This document shows, one piece after another, positions 40,069 to 48,458 of a stretch of DNA of 64,000 bases (positions are counted from its first letter, which is position 1; the number at the start of each line of letters is the position of its first letter). Position numbers and translations under genes: made by a program. The notes under the pieces are model-generated. The model saw only the letters and a program-made list of their open reading frames with translations. It did not search any database and was not told the DNA's origin. Source of the stretch: JAGWBD01 sp965197455 (lineage in GTDB: Bacteria; Chloroflexota; Anaerolineae; Aggregatilineales; Phototrophicaceae). The stretch is from positions 1,178,001 to 1,242,000 of the forward strand of contig OZ240208.1 of NCBI GenBank assembly GCA_965197455.1, given 5' to 3'.

Positions 40069-41613
40069 ATGCACCCTGCAGCACTAAGTCGCCTTCTGCT
40101 CGTCCTGTCACTCTTGCTGTGGCTGGCACCGGCAGGCACAGCACAGGCCCAGGTTCCTCCTCTCAACTCATTCGTCCCGGTTCGTGGCAGCCTGGCAGCG
40201 GGCGCGCAGGACAACTGGAGCTTCAACGCTCCCGGCGGCAGCATGATCTCACTGGTCGCAGTTGCGCTCTACGTAGGCCTCGATCCCCGCCTGGATGTCT
40301 ACGACAAAAACGATAGCCTCATCGCCACAAATGATGATGTGGACTGGCCTGCAAGCACGGATGCCGTAATAGAGGCTCTCAGTCTGCCCGCCAGAGGGGA
40401 CTACAGGGTCCGCGTGAGCGCTGTGGGGCAGAGCGCGGGTGACTATGAACTGACCCTGCTGCAGGGCTGGTCTGACCTCATTTGGGAGGAAGACTTCAAC
40501 GAGGCCGATGCCTGGCAGGCGAGCACCATTGCCGCTGATACCTACCTCGGTGAGGGTCGCGCGGTGCTCGTGCTCAAGCCACCGGTAAACTCGGTGACGA
40601 TCACCCGTGCGCTTGACCTGCCCGCGGAAGGCTTTGCCCTGCACGCCGACATCACCGAAGTGGCTGGAAACCGGGGCTGGCGCGTGGGCATCATCAGCCA
40701 CTGGAACAGCCCAAACGAATGGGCCCGTTTCGCCGTCGACGACCGTGGTCGCTGGCAATTCCTGGTCAACACAGCCACTGGAGTGAAGGTCCTGCGCAGC
40801 TGGACGACGCATCCCGCCATTCGGGAAGGGGAAGAACCCGCCAGCCTGGGACTGGTTAGTTACGGCGGCAGAGTCGAGTTGTTTTACAATCGCAGGTCGC
40901 TCGGGCGTATCAGGGAAGGACTACCGGCCCTGCCCGGCAGAATCGGCCTGTATGCCGGCACTGACAACATGCCTGACGCCCAGTTAACGGCCTGGTTCAG
41001 CGGCCTGCGGCTGACAGCGCCGGTACAAACCGCAGCGGGTGGTCTTGTGCCCGCGCAGTTGCATGGTCAGGAGCGCCTGATCATATTGCGCAATCTGCAG
41101 CGTCAGCGTCTCGTGCCCGGCTCTGGCAAATTGTCCCTGCTCGTGCCGGAAAGCTACGTGATTACCAATCGCGCCGGCGTCAGCACGATCGGCCTCGCCA
41201 GCAAGCGACAATTCACCCACCTGGTGCTTGGCGCAACTTTCGTGCCGCAGCCGGATGCGCCTGGCCGGAAAACCGGTTGTGGCGTCGTGCTGGAGGCAGA
41301 CGAGCCAGAGACCTATACCTATACCCTGGCCTGGCTGGACAGCATGGGCGGCGCCGGTCTTTCAAGAAGGGAAGGCGATGTCTTCGCTCCCGGCCCCGTC
41401 CGCGCCGGACTGGCGGCCAGATCTGGCCCGCATCAGTTGCTGGTCGTGGCAGACGGGAAACGATTGCTGTTCTATGCCGACCAGCAGTTTATCGGACAAC
41501 AGCCGGCAGCCGAGTCTGCCGGTTCGGTGGGCAACGCCGCACTCAGTTTCGCAAACCTGACGACCACCTGCAATTTCAGTGATACCTGGGTGTGGAGCTG
41601 GGCCGAAGAGTGA
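40069..41613 (+). CDS. Secreted PPC-domain plus lectin/LamG-like protein
   Basis: Exported protein of 514 residues. A signal peptide (MHPAALSRLLLVLSLLLWLA to about residue 27) is followed by a pre-peptidase C-terminal-like beta domain (about 30-135: GSLAAGAQDNWSFNAPGGS, LDVYDKNDSLIATNDD, YRVRVSAVGQSAGDYELTL). Two concanavalin/LamG-like jelly-roll domains then appear (about 140-315 and 345-514), with ISHWNSPNEWARFAVDDRG and VELFYNRRSLGRI typical of such folds. No peptidase or glycosidase motif is visible, so it may bind polysaccharide or be a surface structural protein. No clear Shine-Dalgarno precedes the ATG. Confidence 0.78.
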   Translation: MHPAALSRLLLVLSLLLWLAPAGTAQAQVPPLNSFVPVRGSLAAGAQDNWSFNAPGGSMISLVAVALYVGLDPRLDVYDKNDSLIATNDDVDWPASTDAVIEALSLPARGDYRVRVSAVGQSAGDYELTLLQGWSDLIWEEDFNEADAWQASTIAADTYLGEGRAVLVLKPPVNSVTITRALDLPAEGFALHADITEVAGNRGWRVGIISHWNSPNEWARFAVDDRGRWQFLVNTATGVKVLRSWTTHPAIREGEEPASLGLVSYGGRVELFYNRRSLGRIREGLPALPGRIGLYAGTDNMPDAQLTAWFSGLRLTAPVQTAAGGLVPAQLHGQERLIILRNLQRQRLVPGSGKLSLLVPESYVITNRAGVSTIGLASKRQFTHLVLGATFVPQPDAPGRKTGCGVVLEADEPETYTYTLAWLDSMGGAGLSRREGDVFAPGPVRAGLAARSGPHQLLVVADGKRLLFYADQQFIGQQPAAESAGSVGNAALSFANLTTTCNFSDTWVWSWAEE

Positions 41614-41625
41614 AGCAGGAGTCGT

Positions 41626-42981
41626 TCAGTCCCGTACCCTGTCCTGCGCGGCCGCGCGTAGTGCCTCCAGTTTGCGCGCAGGCGCCTCCTGTCCCTGCTG
41701 CCGCAGCATCCGCTCCACCGCAGCCAGCATGTCCGGCAGGGCATCGCCGTAACGTTGCAGACCTTTGTCCAGCACAGCCAGCGCGTCCTGCTGGCTGCTG
41801 GCGCTGAGCAGATCGTTCACAAGGCGCAGTTCGGGCTGCATGTTCTCCTGCATCAGGGTCACGATTTTCTGATGGATGGCCTTGAGGCGGCTACTGGCAT
41901 GGATGTCGGCCCGCTTTTCAGCCTCGCGAATGTTGGCCGCCAGCACCGCCATGAAGCTGTCATCAATCCTGCTGATGTGTTCGCGAATGGCCCGGTCCGT
42001 GTCGGCGCTGGCCATGATGGCCTGCAGGGCCGCAGCTGCCTGCTGCAGCGCAACCTGCGCCTGAGCGTCTGCCATCCGCGTCAACTCGCCGAGGCGGACG
42101 CGCAGCGCTTCCAGGCGCGTTCGTTCGACCACGGGAGCCTGGTCAATGTGCAAGGTCAATTCCTGAAAGAAGGCGTAGTCGAAGGCTGGCCGCAGCAATC
42201 CGACCAGCGCCTGCAACCTCTGCTCATCCTGCGCCAGTTCCAGCGTCAGCGCCAGCAAATCCTTGCGCTCCGGGCTTTTGCCCAACGCCTGAATGCGATT
42301 CGCCACGTATTGCACGACCTTGTCGCGTTCCTCGGCCTGGGCAGCCATCTGCTTGCCAAAGCTGGAATGCTGCGCCGCAGCCTCCTGAATGGCGGCAAGG
42401 CTGTTGACCAGCGCCTCCTGGCCCTCCTGCGTTGCCTGTTGCATCATGACCAGCGCAGCCTGGAAGAAGCCGGCATCAATCTCCGCGTCATGGTCGCGCA
42501 GCAATGCCCTGATCCGATCGGGTCCGGCCTGGACCATGCTGTCCAGTAACTGGAAACGATGGCGTTGCTCTTCCATCATTTCCCTGGTAACGCCGTCGCC
42601 TTCCATGATTTGTTCCATCAGTCCCTGCAGGGTAAGCGCCTGTTTGGGCTGAAACATGTAGCCGCGAAATTCTTCCCTGGGGATGCTGGTGGTCAGCTCC
42701 TTGAGCATGTCGCCCATTACCCGGTCGCGCTCCTGCGCCGGCAGGTTCAGCTCCGGCGGCACAAAGGCGACAAGCAATTCGTTTTCAGCGTCGTGGTAGA
42801 GGATCGGCGTCGCCACCGGGCTGGCCGCGCCGCAAGCGCTGCAGTGCACGTGATTCAGCTGGCCCGAGAGCAGCGCAGTCTTAAGCTGCGGCTGGCGCTT
42901 CACATCGATGATGCGTTCCAGACTGGCCTCGGCTGGTACCTGACAGGCTGGACAGGCTACGGTCATGTTTCTCGGCATCAT
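41626..42981 (-). CDS. CpXC-domain protein
   Basis: A 451-residue cytoplasmic protein whose first 130 residues form a CpXC zinc-binding domain: VACPACQVPAEASLERIIDV, HVHCSACGAASPVATPILYHD and LLVAFVPPELNLP. The remaining 320 residues are predicted nearly all-helical and rich in Ala, Gln and Leu, with coiled-coil character and no enzyme motif. The start is ATG 42981 (a second ATG follows at once), behind AGGAGCA. It lies 11 bases after the sensor histidine kinase on the same strand and is likely its co-expressed partner. CpXC domains are of unknown function; a scaffold or regulator downstream of the kinase is conceivable. Confidence 0.85.
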   Translation of the reverse strand: MMPRNMTVACPACQVPAEASLERIIDVKRQPQLKTALLSGQLNHVHCSACGAASPVATPILYHDAENELLVAFVPPELNLPAQERDRVMGDMLKELTTSIPREEFRGYMFQPKQALTLQGLMEQIMEGDGVTREMMEEQRHRFQLLDSMVQAGPDRIRALLRDHDAEIDAGFFQAALVMMQQATQEGQEALVNSLAAIQEAAAQHSSFGKQMAAQAEERDKVVQYVANRIQALGKSPERKDLLALTLELAQDEQRLQALVGLLRPAFDYAFFQELTLHIDQAPVVERTRLEALRVRLGELTRMADAQAQVALQQAAAALQAIMASADTDRAIREHISRIDDSFMAVLAANIREAEKRADIHASSRLKAIHQKIVTLMQENMQPELRLVNDLLSASSQQDALAVLDKGLQRYGDALPDMLAAVERMLRQQGQEAPARKLEALRAAAQDRVRD

Positions 42982-42992
42982 TGCTCCTGTAA

Positions 42993-44597
42993 TTATGCAG
43001 ATTGTTTCCCACGCTGCCCTGGCAATGTCCGCGGCAGCGTGAAGTAGAAGGTCGCCCCCTTGCCCGGGCGGCTCTCAACTCCGATAGACCCGCTGTGCGC
43101 CTCGACAATGGCGCGCGCAAGGTACAGGCCCAGGCCGGCCCCCTGGGTGCGCTGACCGAGGGCATCGTTGACGCGATAAAAACGTTCGAAGATCTGTTCC
43201 TGCTCGTCGGCGTTGACGCCCACACCTTCGTCGCGCACAAAGACGGTGACCTCCGTGGCGTTCGCCTGGCCCCCCACTTCGATGAGCCCCCCATCCGGCG
43301 CGTACTTGACCGCGTTGCCCAGCAGATTGTCCATCACCCGCCGCAGGCGTGCCTCGTCCGCTTCAATTTTGGGAAAGTTCTCCGGAAAGGCCAGGCGAAA
43401 GTCGTGCGACGTGCCCTGCATCTGGAAGCGTGTCACCACGCGCTCGGCCAAAGCGGCCAGGTCCACCGTATCCAGGTCGAGCCGCATCTTCTGCGCCTGC
43501 AACCTGCTGGCCTCCAGCAGATTCTCGATCAACCCGGTCAAGCGGTCGGCCTCGTCCTCAATAACTTCCAGCCCCTCGCGGATTTCAGCAGGGTTCCAGC
43601 TGGCATCCTCGCGCCGCAGGGTGCCGGCATAGCCCTTGATAAGCGCCACAGGCGTCTTGAGTTCGTGCGAGACACCCGAGACAAAGGTGCTTTGCAGTTC
43701 TTGCGCCCTGCGGAAGTGCGTGATATCGCGTACATTGGCAAAGATATTCGCCAGTTGCCCGTCTTCCCCGTGCAGGGGCGCGTAGGTGATGGCAATGCTG
43801 AGTGCCTCGCCATCGCGGCGCAGGATATCGCCCTCGACGTACAGGGTGGCGCTGGCAGCGTCCTGTGCAGACAGCGGCCAGCCACTGGCCATCATCTCGT
43901 GCAGATTCCCGGGCGATGCCGTGCTCCAGGCAATGACTTCCTCCTCGTGCCTGCCAATTGCCTCCTCCACGCTCCAGCCAGTCATACGTCCCAGCGCTGG
44001 ATTCAGCTGCAGAATTTGTCGGTCAGCATCCAGAATCATGACGCCGTCCGCGCTGTGCGCGACGAAGGCATTAAGGCGCTGACGCTCGCGATCGATGTTC
44101 TCGTAGAGGCTGGCGTTGTGCACGGCGATGGCGGCATGGTCGGCGAAGCTGCGCAGAATCTGCAGGTCGTCCGGCGTGATCGCGGCCAGATAATCGCGAA
44201 AGACGATGAGCAGACCGACCGGCTCTTCCGCAATGACCAGCGGCATGGGGAAAAGCTGCCGCATGCGCGGATCGATTTCCGCCGTCATGCGTCGCAGCGT
44301 TTCTTCCAGATCCCGGAATTCCAGTCCCTCACTGAAGCCCGCCACCAGCTCCTGTAACTGACTCTCAAGGCGCGGGATACGCTCACTATCGATGTTCAGC
44401 AGGGCGTGAATACGATATTCCTTCGTGGAAGGATTGCGCAAGGCGATCAAACCTGGCCCCTCGCCGGCGACCATGGTGACAGAGGCCTTCAGCACCAGCC
44501 GCAGCACCTCGGCCAGATCCAGCCGGGAAGTCATGGCACGGATAATCTCGAGCAGCAGGTCGCGCTGACGCACACGGTAGTCCGGGATCAGGAGCAT
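42993..44597 (-). CDS. Sensor histidine kinase (GAF-PAS-HisKA-HATPase)
   Basis: Soluble sensor kinase of 534 residues with no membrane segment. A GAF-like domain spans about 20-165 (LRLVLKASVTMVAGEGPG), a PAS domain about 180-295 (SADGVMILDADRQILQLNPA). HisKA carries the phosphorylated His in SGVSHELKTPVALIKG near residue 311; the ATPase domain has the N box DNLLGNAVKYAPDGG, then VFVRDEGVGVNADEQEQIFE and GAGLGLYLARAIVEAHSG. No response regulator gene is adjacent, so its partner lies elsewhere. The start is ATG 44597: 6 bases after a TACAAT box and with no Shine-Dalgarno, hence probably a leaderless mRNA. CpXC gene follows. Confidence 0.93.
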   Translation of the reverse strand: MLLIPDYRVRQRDLLLEIIRAMTSRLDLAEVLRLVLKASVTMVAGEGPGLIALRNPSTKEYRIHALLNIDSERIPRLESQLQELVAGFSEGLEFRDLEETLRRMTAEIDPRMRQLFPMPLVIAEEPVGLLIVFRDYLAAITPDDLQILRSFADHAAIAVHNASLYENIDRERQRLNAFVAHSADGVMILDADRQILQLNPALGRMTGWSVEEAIGRHEEEVIAWSTASPGNLHEMMASGWPLSAQDAASATLYVEGDILRRDGEALSIAITYAPLHGEDGQLANIFANVRDITHFRRAQELQSTFVSGVSHELKTPVALIKGYAGTLRREDASWNPAEIREGLEVIEDEADRLTGLIENLLEASRLQAQKMRLDLDTVDLAALAERVVTRFQMQGTSHDFRLAFPENFPKIEADEARLRRVMDNLLGNAVKYAPDGGLIEVGGQANATEVTVFVRDEGVGVNADEQEQIFERFYRVNDALGQRTQGAGLGLYLARAIVEAHSGSIGVESRPGKGATFYFTLPRTLPGQRGKQSA

Positions 44598-44603
44598 GCG
44601 TCG

Positions 44604-44631
44604 ATTGTAGCGGCAGGAGCGCAAGTCTAAA
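44604..44631 (-). promoter_or_regulatory. Promoter of the sensor kinase gene (leaderless geometry)
   Basis: Minus strand TTTAGA and TACAAT spaced by 16 bases; 6 bases then separate the -10 box from ATG 44597. Confidence 0.6.
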
Positions 44632-44775
44632 AGTCGTGCTTCGCCGCTGAGAGAGACGGAGATTGGGATCGTGCAGGTGAGAACAGGCAGTCACTGAACC
44701 AGGGTGGACCGGTGCTGGCACACAAGGCCCGGAGATTCCAGCATTGCTGCTGCGCCAGACTGTGTCAGGAAGCCC

Positions 44776-45729
44776 TCATTCTGCGGGCAGCACATGCAGC
44801 CCGCCGCCGCTGCGCACCAGCGCCGCTGCCCCTACCAGGCTGACATCTGCGCCCAGCGCCGCCATTTCGATGCGCAGTTCGCGCGTATAGCCTCCATAAA
44901 TCACATGGCTACGAATCGTTGCGCGCACGGGCTCCAGCAAGGCGTCACCGATTTGACTTACGCCGCCGCCAATCACCAGCACCTGCGGATTGAACAGATG
45001 CAGCAGACTGGTCAGCCCCAGGCCGATGAGCTTGCCCGCGCGTTGTACCAGCTCGAGCGCCAGCACATCTCCCGCTTGCGCAGCCTGGCCGACCAGCAAG
45101 GCATCTATTTTGGCCAGGTCAGCACCCGCCAGTGTACTGATCAGGGAGTCGGCTCCGGCAGCGATACGTTCGCGGGCCTGTTGCGCCAGGGCCGGGCCGG
45201 CGGCTTCCGCTTCCAAACGCGTTGCGCGCCCGTTCACCAGCAGCAGCATGCTGCCCACTTCCGTCGCCAGGCCACTATGACCCAGCAGGAGACGGCCGTC
45301 GCTGAGTACGCCGCCGCCAATGCCCGTGCTGAGCGTGATGTAAATCGCGTGGCGGCAGCCCTGCGCAGCTCCGCGCGCTACCTCCGCCAGCAGGGCGACA
45401 TTGGCATCCTTGCCCAGCCACGCCGGTACGGCAAAGTGCTGCTGCAGCCAGTCCACCAAAGGGACATGATGCCAGTCCGGTAGATTGGGCGGCGCCAGCA
45501 CCACGCCATGGTGCGGATCCAGCGGGCCAGGTGAAGAGACGCCAATGCCGGCTACCGGAGAGTCCTGCGGCCACACTGCTTCGATGAGCGCGACCATGCG
45601 CGCCAGCACGTCCGCCTGCCCCTGTGCCGCCAGGGTGGGCGTTTCCCTGCGCGCCAGAATGTGCAGTTGGTCATCCAGGCAGGCGGCCCGCATGCGCGTC
45701 CCACCCAGATCAACCGCAATGATTCGCAT
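44776..45729 (-). CDS. ROK-family sugar kinase-like protein lacking the zinc motif
   Basis: A 317-residue actin-fold protein of the ROK family. ATP loop AVDLGGTRMRAACLD, GIGVSSPGPLDPH, catalytic Asp in WLGKDANVALLAEV and the second phosphate loop ITLSTGIGGGVLSDG are normal, as is the terminal VLVIGGGVSQIGD. The usual GEIGH plus CxCGxxGC zinc site is replaced by ATEVGSM and a Cys-free stretch (LVNGRATRLEAEAAG). This would abolish zinc binding and may change substrate or activity. ATG 45729 follows GGGGAGGAACGG; an in-frame extension to 45780 has no such signal. It is divergent from mutS. Glucokinase or another hexose/aminosugar kinase is possible. Confidence 0.85.
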   Translation of the reverse strand: MRIIAVDLGGTRMRAACLDDQLHILARRETPTLAAQGQADVLARMVALIEAVWPQDSPVAGIGVSSPGPLDPHHGVVLAPPNLPDWHHVPLVDWLQQHFAVPAWLGKDANVALLAEVARGAAQGCRHAIYITLSTGIGGGVLSDGRLLLGHSGLATEVGSMLLLVNGRATRLEAEAAGPALAQQARERIAAGADSLISTLAGADLAKIDALLVGQAAQAGDVLALELVQRAGKLIGLGLTSLLHLFNPQVLVIGGGVSQIGDALLEPVRATIRSHVIYGGYTRELRIEMAALGADVSLVGAAALVRSGGGLHVLPAE

Positions 45730-45769
45730 CCGTTCCTCCCCGAAGCGCCGACCAGACTGCACCCTGTGC

Positions 45770-45798
45770 TTGTCGCGCACAGGGGCGATCGCTACAAT
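45770..45798 (+). promoter_or_regulatory. Promoter of mutS
   Basis: TTGTCG and TACAAT spaced by 17 bases; the -10 is preceded by GC as in several other sites. ATG 45825 lies 26 bases downstream. Confidence 0.65.
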
Positions 45799-45824
45799 AG
45801 TCGTTCAGGTTTACGGGATAAACC

Positions 45825-48458
45825 ATGGCCAGAGTCACGCCCCTGCGCCAGCAATATCTGGACATCAAGGCCGAATACCCGGATTGTATCCTGTTCTTCC
45901 GCCTGGGTGATTTCTACGAAACCTTCGACGATGATGCCGTCGAGGCTGCCAGGGTGCTGGACCTGACCCTGACCAGCCGTCCGGTCAGCCCAGGTAAAAA
46001 TGACAGCCGCATCCCCATGGCCGGCGTGCCGCATCACGCGCTGGAAAACTACATTGCCCGTCTGATCGACCAGGGCTACCACGTCGCCGTCTGTGACCAG
46101 GTGGGCGAAGCGCCGGCCAAAGGCATCATCGAGCGCAAGGTCTCACGCGTCGTCACGCCCGGCACAGTAATCGAGCCCGAACTGCTGGCCGAGAATCAGC
46201 CCAACTACCTGCTGGCGCTGTTGCCCGACGGCGATGTTGACAGCGGCGCGTGGCAGGCGGCCGGGCTCGCCTGGGTGGATATCAGCACTGGTGAATTCGC
46301 GGCGACTTCGCTCGACGGCGAGCACTGCGCCCTGCTGGTGCTCGAGGAACTGGCGCGTTTGACCCCGCGTGAGCTGCTGCTGCCGGAGAGCTGGGTGCAA
46401 CGGGGCGTTTCGCTGCCAGAAGGCATCCATCTCAGTCCGCTGCCAGACTGGCGCTTTGAGCACAGCGGCGCGCATCAGGCGCTCTGCAGCCAGTTTGGCG
46501 TGCAGACCCTGGCCGGCTTCGGCCTGGAGGAGAAGCCTCTGGCCGTTTGCGCCGCGGGCGCTATCCTCCAATACCTGCGCAAGACGCGGCGCGACAGTCT
46601 CGCCCAGTTGACCGGCATCCGCGTTTATGAAACCTCGTCTTTCATGGTGCTGGACACCTTCACGCGTCGCAACCTGGAGTTGACCGGGACGCTGCGCGGC
46701 GGACAGACGCGCGGCAGCCTGCTGGAAGTACTGGATCGCACAGTGACGGCCATGGGCGCGCGCCGCCTGCGCATGTGGATCAGCCAGCCCCTGCTGCAAC
46801 CGGAACGCATCCAGGCACGCCTTGACGCTGTCGCGGCGCTGACCGCGGACGCCACTTGCCGTGAGGAGCTGCAGGCAACCCTGCGCCGGGTCGCCGACAT
46901 CGAACGCCTCGCCAACCGCCTGCTGATCGGGCGCGCCGGGCCCCGTGATGTGCTGGCCCTGCGCGCCAGTTTGCTGGCCATCCCGCGCCTGCGCGCGCTC
47001 ATCAGCGACCTGCCGGCGCTGCAGCCCATCGTCGAACGTCTGGACCCCTGCGAAGAGGTTGCCGCGCAGATAGTGCAGGCCATTCACGAAGACGCGCCCG
47101 CCACACTCAACACCATTGGCGTTATCCTGCCCGGCTATTCCGAAGAACTGGATGCAGTCCTGCAGGCCACGCGCGCGGCGCGCGACTGGATCGCCGGCCT
47201 GGAACAGGTCGAGCGCGAGCGCACCGGTATCCCGCGCCTCAAGGTCGGCTTCAACAAGGTCTTCGGCTACTACCTCGAAATCAGCAGGTCCTGGGAAGCC
47301 AGCGTGCCGCCGGAATACCTGCGCCGCCAGACCCTGGTCAATGCCGAGCGTTACATCACGCCCGAGCTCAAGGAGTATGAAGCGAAGGTGCTGAGCGCCG
47401 AAGAGCAGATTCTCGGGCTGGAACGCCGTCTCTTTGACCAGCTGTGCACTCAGCTGGCGCAGGCCGCGCCGCGCCTGACCGGCACGGCGCGCGCCATTGC
47501 GCACCTCGACGCCTTCCTCTCGCTGGCAGATGTGGCCGTGCGCGAAGGCTACTGCCGCCCGCAGATTCGCGTCGACGGCCAGCTGCGCATCCTTGCCGGA
47601 CGCCATCCGGTGGTCGAACGCATGCTGGGCAGCGGTCTGCGATACACGCCCAACGACAGCAGTTTCGACAGCCAGGCGCGCATTCACATCATCACCGGGC
47701 CCAACATGTCCGGCAAGTCAACCTACATCCGCCAGGTTGCGCTCATCACGCTGATGGCGCAAATCGGCAGCTTCGTGCCGGCTGACGAAGCCAGCATAGG
47801 CCTGGTGGACCGCATCTTCGCGCGCATCGGCGCCCAGGACGAAATCCACGCCGGCCAAAGCACCTTCATGGTCGAAATGGTCGAAACGGCGCGCATCCTT
47901 GCCGGCAGCAGCAACAGCAGCCTTATCATCCTTGATGAAGTTGGCCGCGGCACTTCCACCTGGGACGGCCTCGCCATCGCCCGCTCCGTCATCGAGTACA
48001 TCCACAACAGCCCGCAACTGAACTGCCGCACGCTCTTCGCCACGCACTACCATGAGCTGACCGTCCTGCCGCTCATCCTGCCGCGTACGCGCAACTTCAA
48101 CGTCGCCGTCGCGGAACAGGGCGATGACATTGTGTTTTTGCATCAGGTGTTGCCTGGCGGCGCTGACCGCAGCTACGGCGTGCATGTCGCGCAAATTGCC
48201 GGCATGCCACGCCCGGTCGTGCAGCGCGCACACGAGCTTCTGCGTCAGCTGGAGCTGGCGGCCAGCGAGACACCAGGCAACGGGCAGGCGCCGGCAACTG
48301 CGCAGGCTATCGCCGCTCCCGGCAGCGCTGTCCCATCCGCCCTGGAGCAGGCAGTGCGCGGGCTGGCTGTCGACGAATTCAGCCCGCTGGAGGCGCTGAC
48401 CAAACTGTATTCGCTCCAGCGTCTGGCCAATGAAGAAAGTGTGGAGGACCATTCGTGA
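45825..48458 (+). CDS. mutS: DNA mismatch repair protein MutS
   Basis: Recognises base mismatches and small loops and recruits repair proteins. The 877-residue protein is a full-length MutS1. The N-terminal mismatch-binding domain has the Phe-x-Glu motif in RLGDFYETFDDDA; connector, lever and clamp domains follow. The ATPase has the Walker A TGPNMSGKSTYIRQVAL, VDRIFARIGAQDEIHAGQST and Walker B SLIILDEVGRGTSTWDGLA, with FATHYHELTVLP. The C-terminal tail is short. Its last bases overlap the next gene by 4. mutL is not in the window. Confidence 0.97.
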   Translation: MARVTPLRQQYLDIKAEYPDCILFFRLGDFYETFDDDAVEAARVLDLTLTSRPVSPGKNDSRIPMAGVPHHALENYIARLIDQGYHVAVCDQVGEAPAKGIIERKVSRVVTPGTVIEPELLAENQPNYLLALLPDGDVDSGAWQAAGLAWVDISTGEFAATSLDGEHCALLVLEELARLTPRELLLPESWVQRGVSLPEGIHLSPLPDWRFEHSGAHQALCSQFGVQTLAGFGLEEKPLAVCAAGAILQYLRKTRRDSLAQLTGIRVYETSSFMVLDTFTRRNLELTGTLRGGQTRGSLLEVLDRTVTAMGARRLRMWISQPLLQPERIQARLDAVAALTADATCREELQATLRRVADIERLANRLLIGRAGPRDVLALRASLLAIPRLRALISDLPALQPIVERLDPCEEVAAQIVQAIHEDAPATLNTIGVILPGYSEELDAVLQATRAARDWIAGLEQVERERTGIPRLKVGFNKVFGYYLEISRSWEASVPPEYLRRQTLVNAERYITPELKEYEAKVLSAEEQILGLERRLFDQLCTQLAQAAPRLTGTARAIAHLDAFLSLADVAVREGYCRPQIRVDGQLRILAGRHPVVERMLGSGLRYTPNDSSFDSQARIHIITGPNMSGKSTYIRQVALITLMAQIGSFVPADEASIGLVDRIFARIGAQDEIHAGQSTFMVEMVETARILAGSSNSSLIILDEVGRGTSTWDGLAIARSVIEYIHNSPQLNCRTLFATHYHELTVLPLILPRTRNFNVAVAEQGDDIVFLHQVLPGGADRSYGVHVAQIAGMPRPVVQRAHELLRQLELAASETPGNGQAPATAQAIAAPGSAVPSALEQAVRGLAVDEFSPLEALTKLYSLQRLANEESVEDHS

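Noticed and set aside
46143..47687. 514-codon open frame on the minus strand
   Set aside because: Antisense to mutS; shadow of its codon bias.
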